Shown: positions 47,376 to 57,650 of the stretch, in pieces
How positions within the stretch are numbered: the first letter of the stretch is position 1
Layout of the letters: each line of letters begins with the position of its first letter
DNA from: Ectothiorhodospira marina
GTDB taxonomy: Bacteria; Pseudomonadota; Gammaproteobacteria; Ectothiorhodospirales; Ectothiorhodospiraceae
DNA: 64,000 bases
Assembly (NCBI RefSeq): GCF_900109495.1
Contig: NZ_FOAA01000001.1
Location: 496,001 to 560,000, forward strand
Reading direction: 5' to 3'
Program-made: the position numbers and the translations under genes
Notes under the pieces: model-generated
What the model saw: the letters and a program-made list of their open reading frames with translations, nothing else
Database searches by the model: none
What the model was told of the DNA's origin: nothing

Positions 47376-48467
47376 ATGAGTGCCGGGGACGAGACAACGC
47401 TCGCTGATATCCGTCAGCGTATTGATTCGCTGGATGCGCAGATCATGGCGCTGATCAGCGATCGTGCCGCCTGTGCCCAGGAAGTCGCCCGTATCAAGCG
47501 GGAGGCCGATGCCCAGGCGGAGTTCTATCGGCCGGAGCGCGAAGCCCAGGTGCTTCGCCGCATTCATCAGTCCAATCCTGGCCCTCTGGACAGCGAGGAG
47601 ATGACCCGTCTGTTCAGGGAAATCATGTCTGCCTGCCTGGCCCTGGAACAGCAGTTGTCGGTAGCCTTCCTGGGTCCGGAGGGCACCTTTACCCAGGCAG
47701 CGGCCCTGAAGCATTTTGGCCATTCCGTCAGGACCGTGGCCATGAGTGCCATCGACGAGGTCTTCCGGGAGGTGGAATCCGGCACCGCACACTATGGTGT
47801 GGTGCCGATAGAGAACTCCACCGAAGGCGTGGTCACGCACACCCTGGATCGCTTCATGCAGTCTCCCTTGAGTATCTGCGGTGAAGTGGAACTGCGGATT
47901 CATCACCACCTGCTGTCTGCTGAGAGGGACCTGGCTCAAGTGGAGCGGGTGTACTCCCATCAGCAGTCACTGGCTCAGTGCCGGGAATGGCTGGACGCGC
48001 GCCTGGGCCACGCCGAGCGCGTTGCCGTGAGCAGCAATGCCGAGGCCGCGCGGCGTTCGGCTCGCGAACCGGGTACCGCGGCCATTGCCAGCGAGGCGGC
48101 GGCGGAGTTGTATGGCCTGGGTGTGCTCTCTGCCAATATCGAGGACTCCCCCGACAATACCACGCGTTTTTTGGTGATCGGTCCACGTTCAAGCGGGCCA
48201 TCAGGTCATGACAAGACCACGCTGCTGCTGTCCGCGCGCAATCGTCCGGGCTCCCTGTTTGCGCTTTTGTCACCCTTTGCCAATAACGACGTCAGTCTGA
48301 CACGCATTGAATCCCGTCCGTCCCAATGCGTGAACTGGGAGTATGTCTTCTTCATCGACATCGTCGGACATACAGCCGAGGCGCCGGTATCCAAGGCGCT
48401 GGACGAACTGCGGGAGGCGGCGGAGTTGGTGAAGGTGCTGGGCTCCTATCCCAAGGCAGTGCTTTAG
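47376..48467 (+). CDS. pheA: Bifunctional chorismate mutase/prephenate dehydratase
   Basis: A 363-residue enzyme for phenylalanine synthesis. Residues 1-90 form an AroQ-type chorismate mutase (ADIRQRIDSLDAQIMALISD, RIKREADAQAEFYRPEREAQ). The prephenate dehydratase domain follows (VAFLGPEGTFTQAAALKHFG, GVVPIENSTEGVVTHTLDRF, NIEDSPDNTTRFLVIG). An ACT domain ends it, with the phenylalanine-binding ESRPS motif (LTRIESRPSQ). The ATG at 47376 follows a TTG in the same frame. It sits in the conserved serC-pheA-hisC order. Confidence 0.97.
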   Translation: MSAGDETTLADIRQRIDSLDAQIMALISDRAACAQEVARIKREADAQAEFYRPEREAQVLRRIHQSNPGPLDSEEMTRLFREIMSACLALEQQLSVAFLGPEGTFTQAAALKHFGHSVRTVAMSAIDEVFREVESGTAHYGVVPIENSTEGVVTHTLDRFMQSPLSICGEVELRIHHHLLSAERDLAQVERVYSHQQSLAQCREWLDARLGHAERVAVSSNAEAARRSAREPGTAAIASEAAAELYGLGVLSANIEDSPDNTTRFLVIGPRSSGPSGHDKTTLLLSARNRPGSLFALLSPFANNDVSLTRIESRPSQCVNWEYVFFIDIVGHTAEAPVSKALDELREAAELVKVLGSYPKAVL

Positions 48468-48534
48468 TTCTGGCCATCGGTAGCCAGATCGCTCCCAGGG
48501 GAAGGGGTTCTCATCGACATCATCAGGAGAGAGT

Positions 48535-49656
48535 ATGAGTTGTGATTTTCAGGCCCTGGCTAACGCCGGGGTGCAAAAGCTGATGCCCTATCAGCCCGGC
48601 AAGCCGGTGGAAGAGCTTGAGCGGGAGTTGGGCATCTCCGAGAGCATCAAGCTGGCCTCCAATGAGAATCCCCTGGGCCCCAGTCCTCGCGCTGTGCAGG
48701 CCCTGGGAAGTCTGCTGGATCAGTTGGCGCAATACCCGGATGGCAATGGCTTTGCCCTGCGTAGCCGCCTGGCGGAAAAGCTGAGCGTGGAGGCGGAATG
48801 CATCACCCTGGGCAATGGCTCCAATGACGTGCTGGAGCTCATTGCTCGCGCCTATCTGGCACCGGGTCGCAGCGCGGTATTCTCCGCTCACGCCTTTGCC
48901 GTGTACCCCCTGGCCGTGCAGGCCGTGGGCGCGGAGGCCCGCGTGGCGGCCGCGAATGCACCGGACCATGCCATGCCCTGGGGGCATGATCTCTCCGCCA
49001 TGGCGGATCAGGTGACCGAGTCCACCCGCGTGATTTTCGTGGCCAACCCCAATAATCCCACGGGGACCTGGGTCGATGGTGAGAGTCTGCATGATTTCAT
49101 TGCCGCCCAGCCAGCCGATACCCTGGTGGTGGTCGACGAAGCCTATTGCGAGTATGTGGAGGAGCAGGACTATCCGGATACCACGCGATGGCTGAGCGAA
49201 TTCCCCAATCTGATCGTGACCCGGACCTTTTCCAAGATTCACGGTCTTGCCGGACTGCGCATGGGCTATGCTGTATCTCATCCGCAGGTGGCGGATATCC
49301 TCAACCGGGTGCGCCAGCCCTTCAACACCAACAGTCTGGCCCAGGCCGCCGCCCTGGAAGCCCTGGATGACGAGGCCCATGTGCATCAGTCCGTGCAGGT
49401 GAACCGTGAGGGGCTGGCGCAACTCACTCAGGCCTTCAATGAGCGTGGCCTGGGTTACATCCCTTCCGTCGGTAATTTCATCTGTGTGGATGTGGGGAGC
49501 GACGCTGAGCCCGTCTACCAGGCGTTGCTTCACCAGGGGGTGATCGTCCGGCCCGTGGGCGGCTACGGCTTGCCTCAGCATCTGCGCGTCACCGTGGGGC
49601 GCGCCCATGAGAACCGGCGTTTCATTGACGCCCTGGACCAGGTACTGAACCGGTGA
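48535..49656 (+). CDS. hisC: Histidinol-phosphate/aromatic aminotransferase
   Basis: A 373-residue class I/II aminotransferase with KLASNENPLGPSPRAVQALG, LGNGSNDVLELIARAYL, FVANPNNPTGTW, VVVDEAYCEYVEEQDYP and the PLP lysine in TRTFSKIHGLAGLRMGYA. In this genomic position (hisC2 in Pseudomonas) the enzyme is thought to serve aromatic amino-acid transamination as well as histidine. GAGAGAG precedes the ATG. Its stop overlaps the tyrA start by four bases. Confidence 0.95.
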   Translation: MSCDFQALANAGVQKLMPYQPGKPVEELERELGISESIKLASNENPLGPSPRAVQALGSLLDQLAQYPDGNGFALRSRLAEKLSVEAECITLGNGSNDVLELIARAYLAPGRSAVFSAHAFAVYPLAVQAVGAEARVAAANAPDHAMPWGHDLSAMADQVTESTRVIFVANPNNPTGTWVDGESLHDFIAAQPADTLVVVDEAYCEYVEEQDYPDTTRWLSEFPNLIVTRTFSKIHGLAGLRMGYAVSHPQVADILNRVRQPFNTNSLAQAAALEALDDEAHVHQSVQVNREGLAQLTQAFNERGLGYIPSVGNFICVDVGSDAEPVYQALLHQGVIVRPVGGYGLPQHLRVTVGRAHENRRFIDALDQVLNR

Positions 49657-50510
49657 TTCGTCGTCTGACCATATTCGGGGTGGGCCTCATCGGAGGCTCA
49701 CTGTCCCTGGCGCTTCGAGCTGCGGGCACCTGCCAGGAAGTGGTGGGTTGCTCCCGTTCGGAAAATCATCTGCGGGAGGCCAAGGAACTCGGTGTCATCG
49801 ATCGCTACACCCTGGACCCGGTCGAGGCCGTGAAGGGTGCGGACATGGTGGTGCTGGCCGTACCACTTGGGGCCATGCGCGGCGTTTGCGAGGCCATCCG
49901 CGGTCATCTGGCCCCGGATGCTTCCCTCACGGATGTGGGCAGCGCCAAGGCCAGTGTCGTTGAAGCGGTGCGCGAGGGGTTCGGCGAAATGCCCCTGGGG
50001 TTCGTCCCCGGGCATCCCATCGCGGGTACCGAGAAAAGCGGCGTGTCGGCGGCCTTTCCCACCCTGTTCCATGAGCGACGAGTGATCCTCACCCCCCTGG
50101 AGACCACCGATCTGGGCGCCCTGGCCCGGGTACGAACCATGTGGGAAGAGGCGGGTGCAGTGGTGGAGACCATGTCCGTGGAGCACCACGACGAGGTCCT
50201 GGCCGCCACCAGCCATCTACCTCATCTGCTGGCCTTTGGTCTGGTGGACAGCCTGGCACGCATGGGCGAACGGGAGGAGATCTTCCGTTATGCCGCCGGC
50301 GGTTTTCGGGATTTCACCCGGATTGCTTCCAGCGACCCGATCATGTGGCGGGACATCTGCCTGGCCAATCGCGAGGCCATCCTCAAGGTGATGGGGCGCT
50401 ACCAGGATGATCTGGGCATGATTACCCGGGCCATCGAAGCGGGCGATGGTGATGTCTTGCTGGAGATCTTTCACCGTGCCAAGGGTGCCCGTGACCGTTT
50501 CTGCCCATAA
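49653..50510 (+). CDS. tyrA: Prephenate/arogenate dehydrogenase
   Basis: A 285-residue NAD-dependent enzyme for tyrosine synthesis. The NAD fold is RLTIFGVGLIGGSLSLALRA, followed by ADMVVLAVPLGAMRGVCEA, the catalytic region GHPIAGTEKSGVSAAFP, and a helical dimerisation domain (MSVEHHDEVLAATSHLPHLL). It starts as GTG inside the hisC stop. In Pseudomonas this domain is fused to aroA; here the two are separate genes with 93 bases between them. Confidence 0.95.
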   Translation: MIRRLTIFGVGLIGGSLSLALRAAGTCQEVVGCSRSENHLREAKELGVIDRYTLDPVEAVKGADMVVLAVPLGAMRGVCEAIRGHLAPDASLTDVGSAKASVVEAVREGFGEMPLGFVPGHPIAGTEKSGVSAAFPTLFHERRVILTPLETTDLGALARVRTMWEEAGAVVETMSVEHHDEVLAATSHLPHLLAFGLVDSLARMGEREEIFRYAAGGFRDFTRIASSDPIMWRDICLANREAILKVMGRYQDDLGMITRAIEAGDGDVLLEIFHRAKGARDRFCP

Positions 50511-50603
50511 TGGCAGGATCCATGATCCATTCAGTTTTCACGACCGAGGGCGACCTGATATGCCCGACATGACCGGGGTGAGCCGCCGCGGAGGAGAACA
50601 AGC

Positions 50604-51947
50604 ATGACTGACCCACAGGATGTGACACTGCGGGTGGAGCCGGGCGGCCGGTTGCAGGGCTGTTGCCGGGTGCCGGGGGACAAGTCCATCTCCCATCGTG
50701 CCATCATGCTCGGGGCCCTTGCCGAGGGAGACACCCGCATCACCGGATTCCTCGAGGGTGAAGACTGCCTGGCGACGTTGAAGGCCTTCCGTGCCATGGG
50801 GGTGGAGATCAAGGGCCCCGAACACGGGGAGGTCCATGTGAGCGGTGTCGGTCTTCATGGCCTCAAGGCCCCCCAGAGGCCCCTGGACGTGGGGAATTCC
50901 GGAACCTCCATGCGCCTGATGGCCGGCCTGCTCTCCGGGCAGGCCTTTGACTCCATCCTGACCGGTGATGCCTCGTTGACGCGCCGCCCCATGCGCCGGG
51001 TGACCGAGCCCCTGGCCCGCATGGGCGCCCGCATCCGTACCAGTGATGAGGGTACGCCGCCGCTGCACATCCAGGGGAGGGCATCACTTCAGGGTGTGGA
51101 CTACCGCATGCCGATCGCCAGTGCCCAGGTGAAGTCCAGCCTGTTGCTGGCAGGACTGTATGCCCAGGGGCAGACCTGCGTGACCGAGCCGGCCCCCACC
51201 CGCGACCATACCGAACGCATGCTGTCCGGTTTTGGCTACCGGGTGCAGCGCCACGATGGTTGCGTGTGCCTGCGCGGCGAAGGGCGTCTCCAGGGCGGGG
51301 CGATTGATGTGCCGGCAGATATCTCCTCGGCTGCCTTTTTCCTGGTAGGGGCCAGTATCGCTGCGGATTGCCAGTTGCGGCTGGAGCACGTGGGCATGAA
51401 TCCCACGCGCACCGGCATCATCGATATCCTCAGGCTCATGGGGGCCCATATCCAGGTGGAGAACCCCCGCGAGGTGGGGGGCGAGCCGGTGGCCGATCTG
51501 CGGGTGCAGTCGGCCCCGCTGCGCGGCGTGCGAATCCCTCCCGAGCTCGTGCCCCTGGCCATTGATGAATTCCCGGCCCTGTTCGTGGCCGCGGCCTGCG
51601 CCCAGGGCGAAACCGTGCTGACCGATGCCGAGGAATTGCGGGTCAAGGAAAGCGACCGGATTCAGGTGATGGCCGAAGGTCTGAACACCCTGGGTATCCA
51701 GGCCCGGCCCACGCCCGATGGTATCGTCATTGAGGGCGGGTCGTTCACCGGCGGCACCGTGAACAGTCACGGTGATCACCGGGTGGCCATGTCCTTTGCG
51801 ATGGCGGGCCTGCGGGCTCAGGCGCCCATCCGGATACTTCACTGTGCCAACGTGAACACTTCATTCCCTGGGTTCGTGGACCTGGCGGCGCGCATGGGGC
51901 TTCATATTCAACAGCAGGATATTCAACAGCAGGAGGGTGGGGCATGA
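50604..51947 (+). CDS. aroA: 3-phosphoshikimate 1-carboxyvinyltransferase (EPSP synthase)
   Basis: A 447-residue enzyme joining shikimate-3-phosphate and phosphoenolpyruvate. It has [20 protein letters not shown], the [20 protein letters not shown] loop, [20 protein letters not shown], and the C-terminal [16 protein letters not shown]. The stop overlaps the cmk start by four bases. It begins [18 protein letters not shown] after a GGAGGA site. The gene stands alone, whereas pseudomonads carry a tyrA-aroA fusion here. Confidence 0.96.
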   Translation: MTDPQDVTLRVEPGGRLQGCCRVPGDKSISHRAIMLGALAEGDTRITGFLEGEDCLATLKAFRAMGVEIKGPEHGEVHVSGVGLHGLKAPQRPLDVGNSGTSMRLMAGLLSGQAFDSILTGDASLTRRPMRRVTEPLARMGARIRTSDEGTPPLHIQGRASLQGVDYRMPIASAQVKSSLLLAGLYAQGQTCVTEPAPTRDHTERMLSGFGYRVQRHDGCVCLRGEGRLQGGAIDVPADISSAAFFLVGASIAADCQLRLEHVGMNPTRTGIIDILRLMGAHIQVENPREVGGEPVADLRVQSAPLRGVRIPPELVPLAIDEFPALFVAAACAQGETVLTDAEELRVKESDRIQVMAEGLNTLGIQARPTPDGIVIEGGSFTGGTVNSHGDHRVAMSFAMAGLRAQAPIRILHCANVNTSFPGFVDLAARMGLHIQQQDIQQQEGGA

Positions 51948-52636
51948 GTGTGCCTGTCATCGCCGTGGACGGGCCGAGCGGTTCGGGCAAGGGCACCATC
52001 AGTCGCCAGGTAGCCAACAGGCTGGGCTGGGGTTTTCTTGATAGCGGCGCCTTGTATCGCCTGGTCGCCCTGGCTGCGCTGCGTCGTGCCTTGCCCCTGG
52101 ATGATGCCGATGCCCTGTTCGATCTGGCCCGCAACCTGGATGTGCATTTCGATGCCGGGGGGGCGGAGGGCCCGGGAGTCTTCCTGGACGGGCAGCGCGT
52201 GTCCTCGGAATTGCGCACCGAGGCCTGTGGTGATGCTGCCTCCCAGGTGGCGGCGCTGCCACCGGTGCGCGAGGCCCTGCTGGCCCGTCAGCGGGACTTT
52301 CGCGTGGCGCCCGGGTTGGTGGCTGATGGCCGCGACATGGGAACGGTTGTCTTTCCCGACGCGCAGTTAAAGGTCTTTCTTACAGCCAGTCGTGAAGAGC
52401 GTGCCCAGAGACGTTACAAGCAGTTGATGGAACAAGGACTTAGTGCTAACCTTCAGTCCCTTTTAGACGAGCTTGCCGAGCGTGACCGGCGTGATACAGA
52501 GCGGGTTGTGGCTCCGCTCAAACCGGCGGAAGATGCTGTCGAGGTGGATTCCACCCACATGAGCATCGACGCGGTGCTCGATGAGATACTCTCATTGGCG
52601 GCCAAGCGCGGCTTAAGTACCGTCCCCGGCAGGTAG
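51944..52636 (+). CDS. cmk: Cytidylate kinase
   Basis: A 230-residue NMP kinase for CMP and dCMP. The P-loop is [20 protein letters not shown], followed by [36 protein letters not shown] (CMP site), and the lid region [20 protein letters not shown]. It sits in the conserved aroA-cmk-rpsA order and overlaps aroA by four bases. The gap of 77 bases before rpsA is probably where an rpsA leader lies. Confidence 0.97.
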   Translation: MSVPVIAVDGPSGSGKGTISRQVANRLGWGFLDSGALYRLVALAALRRALPLDDADALFDLARNLDVHFDAGGAEGPGVFLDGQRVSSELRTEACGDAASQVAALPPVREALLARQRDFRVAPGLVADGRDMGTVVFPDAQLKVFLTASREERAQRRYKQLMEQGLSANLQSLLDELAERDRRDTERVVAPLKPAEDAVEVDSTHMSIDAVLDEILSLAAKRGLSTVPGR

Positions 52637-52713
52637 GCCAGGGATCTTTTAAAAACAACCGGTTTGCAAAGGGACTGATTGCAGACCTTAATCATTGCAG
52701 GTTCAACTAACCC

Positions 52714-54396
52714 ATGACAGAAAGTTTCGCGCAAATGCTCGAGGAGAGCATGGCCAGCACCCAGATGCGGCCCGGCTCCATCCTCCACGGCACCGTCATC
52801 GATATCCGCAACGACATGGTTGTGGTGAACGCCGGTCTGAAATCCGAAGGTGTGATTCCGATCGAGCAGTTCTACAACGACAAGGGAGAAGTCGAAATCC
52901 AGGTGGGTGACGAAGTGGAAGTCGCCCTGGAAACGCCCGAAGACGGCTTCGGCGAGACCCGCATGTCCCGCGAGAAGGCCAAGCGTGCCAAGGCCTGGGA
53001 ACGCCTGGAAGAAGCCATGGAGAAGGACGAGACCATCTCCGGCATGATCAGCGGCAAGGTCAAGGGCGGCTTTACTGTCGAACTGGGCGATATCCGTGCA
53101 TTCCTTCCCGGCTCGCTGGTGGACGTTCGCCCCGTGCGCGACACCGCCTACCTGGAAGGCAAGGAACTGGAATTCAAGCTCATCAAGCTGGACCGTCGCC
53201 GCAACAACGTCGTGGTATCCCGCCGTGCCGTGGTGGAGAAGGAATACAGCGCCGAGCGCGAGGCCCTGCTGCAGAACCTGCAGGAAGGCATGATGCTCAC
53301 CGGTATCGTCAAGAACCTCACCGACTACGGTGCGTTCCTGGATCTGGGTGGTATCGACGGCCTGCTGCACATCACCGACATGGCCTGGAAGCGGGTCAAG
53401 CACCCCTCCGAAGTGGTCAACATTGGTGACGAAATCAACGTCAAGGTGCTCAAGTTCGATCGCGAGCGCAACCGTGTGTCCCTGGGCCTCAAGCAACTGG
53501 GTGAGGATCCGTGGGAGAACATCACCCGCCGTTACCCTGTGGGCACCCGCCTGTTCGGCAAGATCACCAACATCACCGATTACGGCTGCTTCGTGGAAGT
53601 GGAAGACGGCGTCGAGGGTCTGGTGCACGTCTCCGAGATGGACTGGACCAACAAGAACGTCAACCCCGCCAAGGTGGTGACCGTGGGCGAGGAAGTGGAG
53701 GTGATGATCCTCGACATCGACGAGGAACGTCGCCGGATCTCCCTGGGCATGAAGCAGTGCCAGCCCAATCCCTGGGACGAATTCGCCGCCATGCACAACA
53801 AGGGCGAGAAGGTCACCGGCGTGATCAAGTCCATTACGGACTTCGGTATCTTCGTGGGCCTGGATGGTGGCATCGACGGTCTGGTTCACCTGTCCGACCT
53901 GTCCTGGAACATGCCCGGCGAAGAGGCTGTGCGTAATTTCCGCAAGGGCGAGGAGATCGACGCCGTGGTCCTGTCCGTGGATCCCGAGCGCGAGCGCATC
54001 TCCCTGGGCCTGAAGCAGCTGGACAAGGATCCCTTCTCCAACTTTGTGGCTGAACACAGCAAGGGTAGTATCGTGAAGGGCGTGATCAAGGAAGTGGACG
54101 CCAAGGCGGCCATCATTGATCTGGGTGACGGCGTGGACGGTGTGCTGCGTGCCTCTGAACTCTCGCGGGATCGCGTCGAGGATGCCCGGACCATGCTCAA
54201 TGTGGGTGACCAGATCGACGCCAAGTTCGTTGGCGTGGATCGCAAGAACCGCACCGTGAGCCTGTCCATCAAGGCCAAGGAAACCGACGAAGAGCAGGAA
54301 ATGATGCAGGACTACAGCAGTTCTTCGGTCGCTACCACCTCCTTGGGCGATATCCTCAAGGAACAACTGGCCGGCAACGATTCAGACAAGAAGTAA
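52714..54396 (+). CDS. rpsA: 30S ribosomal protein S1
   Basis: A 560-residue protein of six S1 RNA-binding repeats, recognisable by recurring segments such as [40 protein letters not shown] and [20 protein letters not shown]. It starts [21 protein letters not shown]1 helps unwind mRNA and place it on the 30S subunit. The length is normal for gammaproteobacteria. ihfB follows after about 126 bases, as in most relatives. Confidence 0.98.
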   Translation: MTESFAQMLEESMASTQMRPGSILHGTVIDIRNDMVVVNAGLKSEGVIPIEQFYNDKGEVEIQVGDEVEVALETPEDGFGETRMSREKAKRAKAWERLEEAMEKDETISGMISGKVKGGFTVELGDIRAFLPGSLVDVRPVRDTAYLEGKELEFKLIKLDRRRNNVVVSRRAVVEKEYSAEREALLQNLQEGMMLTGIVKNLTDYGAFLDLGGIDGLLHITDMAWKRVKHPSEVVNIGDEINVKVLKFDRERNRVSLGLKQLGEDPWENITRRYPVGTRLFGKITNITDYGCFVEVEDGVEGLVHVSEMDWTNKNVNPAKVVTVGEEVEVMILDIDEERRRISLGMKQCQPNPWDEFAAMHNKGEKVTGVIKSITDFGIFVGLDGGIDGLVHLSDLSWNMPGEEAVRNFRKGEEIDAVVLSVDPERERISLGLKQLDKDPFSNFVAEHSKGSIVKGVIKEVDAKAAIIDLGDGVDGVLRASELSRDRVEDARTMLNVGDQIDAKFVGVDRKNRTVSLSIKAKETDEEQEMMQDYSSSSVATTSLGDILKEQLAGNDSDKK

Positions 54397-54522
54397 TCGG
54401 GAGGGCACCAAGCACGCTGGAGCCAGGGAGGGCTCCATCGGGCCTCTGACTCCGCGCTCGAGGGCACCCGGCGAACCAGCCAGGGATTGTCATGGTGGTG
54501 TAACGTGCAACAGGGCAGAACG

Positions 54523-54831
54523 ATGACGAAATCGGAACTCATCGATATACTAGCTCGCAAACAAAGCCATCTCGCGTACAAAGATGTCGAGCTGTCTGTG
54601 AAGACCATCCTCGAACAGATGAGCCAGGCCTTGGCGACTGGGGATCGCATCGAAATCCGTGGTTTCGGAAGTTTTTCCTTACACTTCCGCCCGCCGCGGG
54701 TGGGGCGCAATCCGAAAACGGGGGAGACGGTGTCTCTTCCCGGGAAGTACGTGCCCCATTTCAAGCCTGGAAAGGAACTGCGGGAGCGGGTGAACGAGCC
54801 GGAAAAGCCTGACAAGGTGGCGATCCGCTGA
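54523..54831 (+). CDS. ihfB: Integration host factor subunit beta
   Basis: A 102-residue DNA-bending protein. It starts [20 protein letters not shown] and has the beta-arm region [40 protein letters not shown] and a C-terminal [14 protein letters not shown] shapes promoters and recombination sites. The ATG at 54523 gives the standard family start; an upstream frame adds residues without conservation. It lies in the usual rpsA-ihfB-lapA order. Confidence 0.97.
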   Translation: MTKSELIDILARKQSHLAYKDVELSVKTILEQMSQALATGDRIEIRGFGSFSLHFRPPRVGRNPKTGETVSLPGKYVPHFKPGKELRERVNEPEKPDKVAIR

Positions 54832-54870
54832 CGTGGCAACAACCAATGTCCACAATCGGGAATGCAGCCC

Positions 54871-55164
54871 ATGAGTCGATTGATACTTATCTTGTTTGTT
54901 ATCGTAGCCGTTGTGCTGGGAGCCAGCTTCACGGTCATTAACGCGGGGGACGTGGGTGTCAACCTGTACCTGGAAACCTACCAGGTGCCCCTGTCCATCG
55001 TGGTGTTCGTGAGTCTTCTGCTGGGGGCCGTCCTTGGGGGGTTGGCCACGTCTGGTATGGTGATGAGTCGAGGCCGTGAAGTGCGCCAGATGCGCAAGCG
55101 CTGCAAGCGTGCCGAAGACGAGATCGCCAGACTGCGCCAGTTGCCCAGTAGCGGTAAGGTGTAA
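54871..55164 (+). CDS. lapA: LapA (DUF1049) lipopolysaccharide assembly protein
   Basis: A protein of about 97 residues with two membrane helices (LILILFVIVAVVLGASFTVI; LSIVVFVSLLLGAVLGGLAT) and a charged cytoplasmic coil (REVRQMRKRCKRAEDEIARL). LapA works with LapB in controlling LpxC turnover and lipopolysaccharide assembly. Either the ATG at 54871 or one at 54862 could be the start; neither has a strong site. lapB follows seven bases after its stop. Confidence 0.88.
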   Translation: MSRLILILFVIVAVVLGASFTVINAGDVGVNLYLETYQVPLSIVVFVSLLLGAVLGGLATSGMVMSRGREVRQMRKRCKRAEDEIARLRQLPSSGKV

Positions 55165-55170
55165 GCCTGC

Positions 55171-56379
55171 ATGCTCGAACTCCTGTGGCTGCTGCTCCCG
55201 GTAGCAGCGGCTTCGGGATGGCTGGCAGCGCGACGTACCCAGCAGGGGGCTGATACCCCGGGGCGGAGCGCTGCTTTTTCTTCCGAATACATCCAGGGTC
55301 TCAATTACCTGCTCAGTGAGCAGTCGGATCGTGCCCTGGAGGTGTTCATCGATATGGTGGAGGTCGATCCGGAAACGGTCGAGACTCACCTGATTCTGGG
55401 CAGTCTATTCCGTCGACGTGGCGAGGTGGACCGGGCCATCCGGATACACCAGAACCTCATGGAACGCCCCAGTCTCGAACCGGCCCAGCGGGCCAACGCC
55501 CTGATGGAGCTTGGGCGTGACTACATGAAGGCCGGCGTGCTGGATCAGGCGGAACACCTGTTCAAGGAACTGGTCGGGCTGGGCTATCTCCAGGCAGAGG
55601 CGTACAAGCGTCTACGATCCCTCTATGAGCAGGAGAAGGACTGGCCCCAGGCGATATGGGCCAGCGAACAACTCTGCGAATTCTCCAGTGAACCCCAAAA
55701 CCGTCGCATCGCACACTACCATTGTGAATTGGGTGAGTTGGCGCGTGCACGAGGGGATGGCGCTGAAGCGGGGCGTTGCGCTCGCAGGGCGCTGAGCTTT
55801 GACCAGCACTGTGCGCGGGCCAGCATCCTCATGGGTGACCTGGCGCGTGAAGAAAATCACCCGCACCTGGCCATCGAGCACTATAGCCGGGTCATGCGAC
55901 AGGATGCCGGGTTTGTCCCGCTGGTACTGGATCAGGCCCGGGATGCATTCCAGACGTTGGGTGATACCGAGGGCTACGAGAGTTTTCTGCAGTCGGTGCG
56001 CGAGAATGACACCTCGGTGGGATCGGCGCTGGCGCTGGTGCGCCTGCTTCACAACCGGGACCAGCGGGAGCCGCTGGATCAGTTGTTGACTGAGGAAATG
56101 GGCCGAGACCGCGTCCCTTTGCGGCTGGTGAAGGAATACCTGCTCATCATGTCGGCGCGGGGCGAGGCCGGTGATAACGATGCGCTGGATAAGGTTGCAC
56201 GTGCCCTGGAAGCCTTTTTGCGGGAACGGCCCCAATTTGGCTGTGTACGTTGTGGTTTTCAGTCCCGTAACCATTTCTGGCATTGTCCAGGCTGTCATGC
56301 TTGGGGCAGTATCCGCCCACTCGAGCGCCCCCAGGTCTCCCGCCCCGAAACCTCGCTCACACCGCCGGCAGGCACTTGA
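55171..56379 (+). CDS. lapB: LapB/YciM lipopolysaccharide assembly protein
   Basis: A 402-residue protein with an N-terminal membrane anchor (ELLWLLLPVAAASGWLAARR), about nine TPR-type helical repeats (for example VFIDMVEVDPETVETHLILG, YMKAGVLDQAEHLFKELVGL), and a C-terminal rubredoxin-like zinc ribbon with two CxxC pairs (CVRCGFQSRNHFWHCPGC). In E. coli LapB recruits LpxC to the FtsH protease, balancing lipid A and phospholipid synthesis. Its coupling to lapA and location after ihfB match other gammaproteobacteria. Confidence 0.95.
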   Translation: MLELLWLLLPVAAASGWLAARRTQQGADTPGRSAAFSSEYIQGLNYLLSEQSDRALEVFIDMVEVDPETVETHLILGSLFRRRGEVDRAIRIHQNLMERPSLEPAQRANALMELGRDYMKAGVLDQAEHLFKELVGLGYLQAEAYKRLRSLYEQEKDWPQAIWASEQLCEFSSEPQNRRIAHYHCELGELARARGDGAEAGRCARRALSFDQHCARASILMGDLAREENHPHLAIEHYSRVMRQDAGFVPLVLDQARDAFQTLGDTEGYESFLQSVRENDTSVGSALALVRLLHNRDQREPLDQLLTEEMGRDRVPLRLVKEYLLIMSARGEAGDNDALDKVARALEAFLRERPQFGCVRCGFQSRNHFWHCPGCHAWGSIRPLERPQVSRPETSLTPPAGT

Positions 56380-56421
56380 AGCGCCCACAACTTATCCCTT
56401 AACTGAGCCCCCGCTACCGCC

Positions 56422-57141
56422 ATGCTGACTGAAAATACGGATCCTCGCATCATCATCGCCCTGGACTTTCCCGACGCGGATTCAGCGCTGTCTTTCGTGA
56501 AACCACTGGATCCTGCATTGTGCCGTCTCAAGGTGGGCTTCGAGTTGTTTGTGGCAGCGGGTCCTGCGCTGGTGGAGGCCTTGCAGGCCCGAGGTTTTCA
56601 GGTATTTCTGGATCTTAAATTTCACGATATTCCCAATACCGTGGCGAGCGCCTGTCGCGCGGCCGCGGCCCTGGGTGTGTGGATGATCAACGTCCATGCC
56701 GGTGGGGGGCAACGCATGATGGAGGCGGCACGCGAGGCTCTCGAAGGCGGTGTGGACCGGCCTTTGCTGATTGCCGTGACGGTACTCACCTCCATGGATG
56801 ACGCGGAGTTGGGAGCCTGTGGCATTGGTCGCGGGGTGGATGCGCAGGCACGCTTCCTGGCCCGGTTGACTCAGGAAAGCGGCCTGGATGGTGTGGTGTG
56901 TTCTGCCCGTGAGGCCGCCGCGCTGCGAGAGGATCTGGGCGCGGCATTTCTCAAGGTGACGCCGGGAATTCGCCCCCGCGGTAGCGAGGCCGGTGATCAA
57001 AAGCGCATCGTGACTCCGGCGGATGCCCTGCGTGATGGAGCTACGCACCTGGTCATTGGTCGTCCGATTACCCGGGCACAGGACCCGGCCACCGTGCTTG
57101 CGGACATCCATGGGGAGTTGGCAGCGGTCATGGAGGCTTGA
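56422..57141 (+). CDS. pyrF: Orotidine 5'-phosphate decarboxylase
   Basis: A 239-residue enzyme for the last step of UMP synthesis. It has [39 protein letters not shown], the catalytic [38 protein letters not shown] and the phosphate-binding [15 protein letters not shown]. It follows lapB by 42 bases in the common lapAB-pyrF order. The coding frame is intact and of normal length. Confidence 0.97.
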   Translation: MLTENTDPRIIIALDFPDADSALSFVKPLDPALCRLKVGFELFVAAGPALVEALQARGFQVFLDLKFHDIPNTVASACRAAAALGVWMINVHAGGGQRMMEAAREALEGGVDRPLLIAVTVLTSMDDAELGACGIGRGVDAQARFLARLTQESGLDGVVCSAREAAALREDLGAAFLKVTPGIRPRGSEAGDQKRIVTPADALRDGATHLVIGRPITRAQDPATVLADIHGELAAVMEA

Positions 57142-57241
57142 AGAACTCGTCAACTCGGGTAAGATAGCTCGGGTGAGTCACAGGATGGCAGGACAGACTG
57201 GCTCACCTCAAACCATGGATATGCCAAGGAGGCAATTGGTC

Positions 57242-57532
57242 ATGAAGAAGCATCTCTCCGTTTTTATCCTGTTTTTTCTTTGCACGTTCACCGCGGGCGG
57301 TCTGCATGCGGGCGACACCGTGGACATCAATCAGGCGGACGCCCAGGCCTTGTCAGAAGCGTTGCAGGGCGTGGGTCCAGCCAAGGCACGGGCCATCGTG
57401 GAGCACCGTGAAGCGCATGGCCCGTTCCGGTCGGTGCATGAACTGACGCAGGTGCCCGGCATCGGTGCTCGGACTGTGGAGATCAATCTGGGCGCCATCA
57501 CCCTGGACGAAGATGTGACCGTTTCACAATAA
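57242..57532 (+). CDS. ComEA-like helix-hairpin-helix DNA-binding protein, exported
   Basis: A 96-residue protein with a signal peptide (KKHLSVFILFFLCTFTAGGL) and two helix-hairpin-helix motifs (VDINQADAQALSEALQGVGP, FRSVHELTQVPGIGARTVEI). Exported single-domain proteins of this kind bind double-stranded DNA in the periplasm and are linked with DNA uptake or repair. AAGGAGG precedes the ATG at 57242. It lies between pyrF and a strong terminator, so it ends the local transcript. Confidence 0.88.
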   Translation: MKKHLSVFILFFLCTFTAGGLHAGDTVDINQADAQALSEALQGVGPAKARAIVEHREAHGPFRSVHELTQVPGIGARTVEINLGAITLDEDVTVSQ

Positions 57533-57566
57533 TCCCCGGAACCCGTCTCCCAATGAAAAGGACCCA

Positions 57567-57595
57567 GGGGCAGCATCGCTGCCCCTTGTCTTTTT
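57567..57595 (+). terminator. Rho-independent terminator
   Basis: GGGGCAGC-ATC-GCTGCCCC (57567-57585) is a perfect eight-base-pair stem, followed by TTGTC and five T residues. It lies between the ComEA-like gene and galU and should end the upstream transcript. Confidence 0.9.
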
Positions 57596-57650
57596 GTGGG
57601 GCAGTCACGCATGCTTCGACTACCACTCAACTGGACGCTGAAGACTCATT

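Noticed and set aside
52453-54366. 637-codon minus-strand frame opposite rpsA
   Set aside because: It mirrors the S1 repeats of rpsA; the peptide is His/Val/Asp-rich with no known fold.
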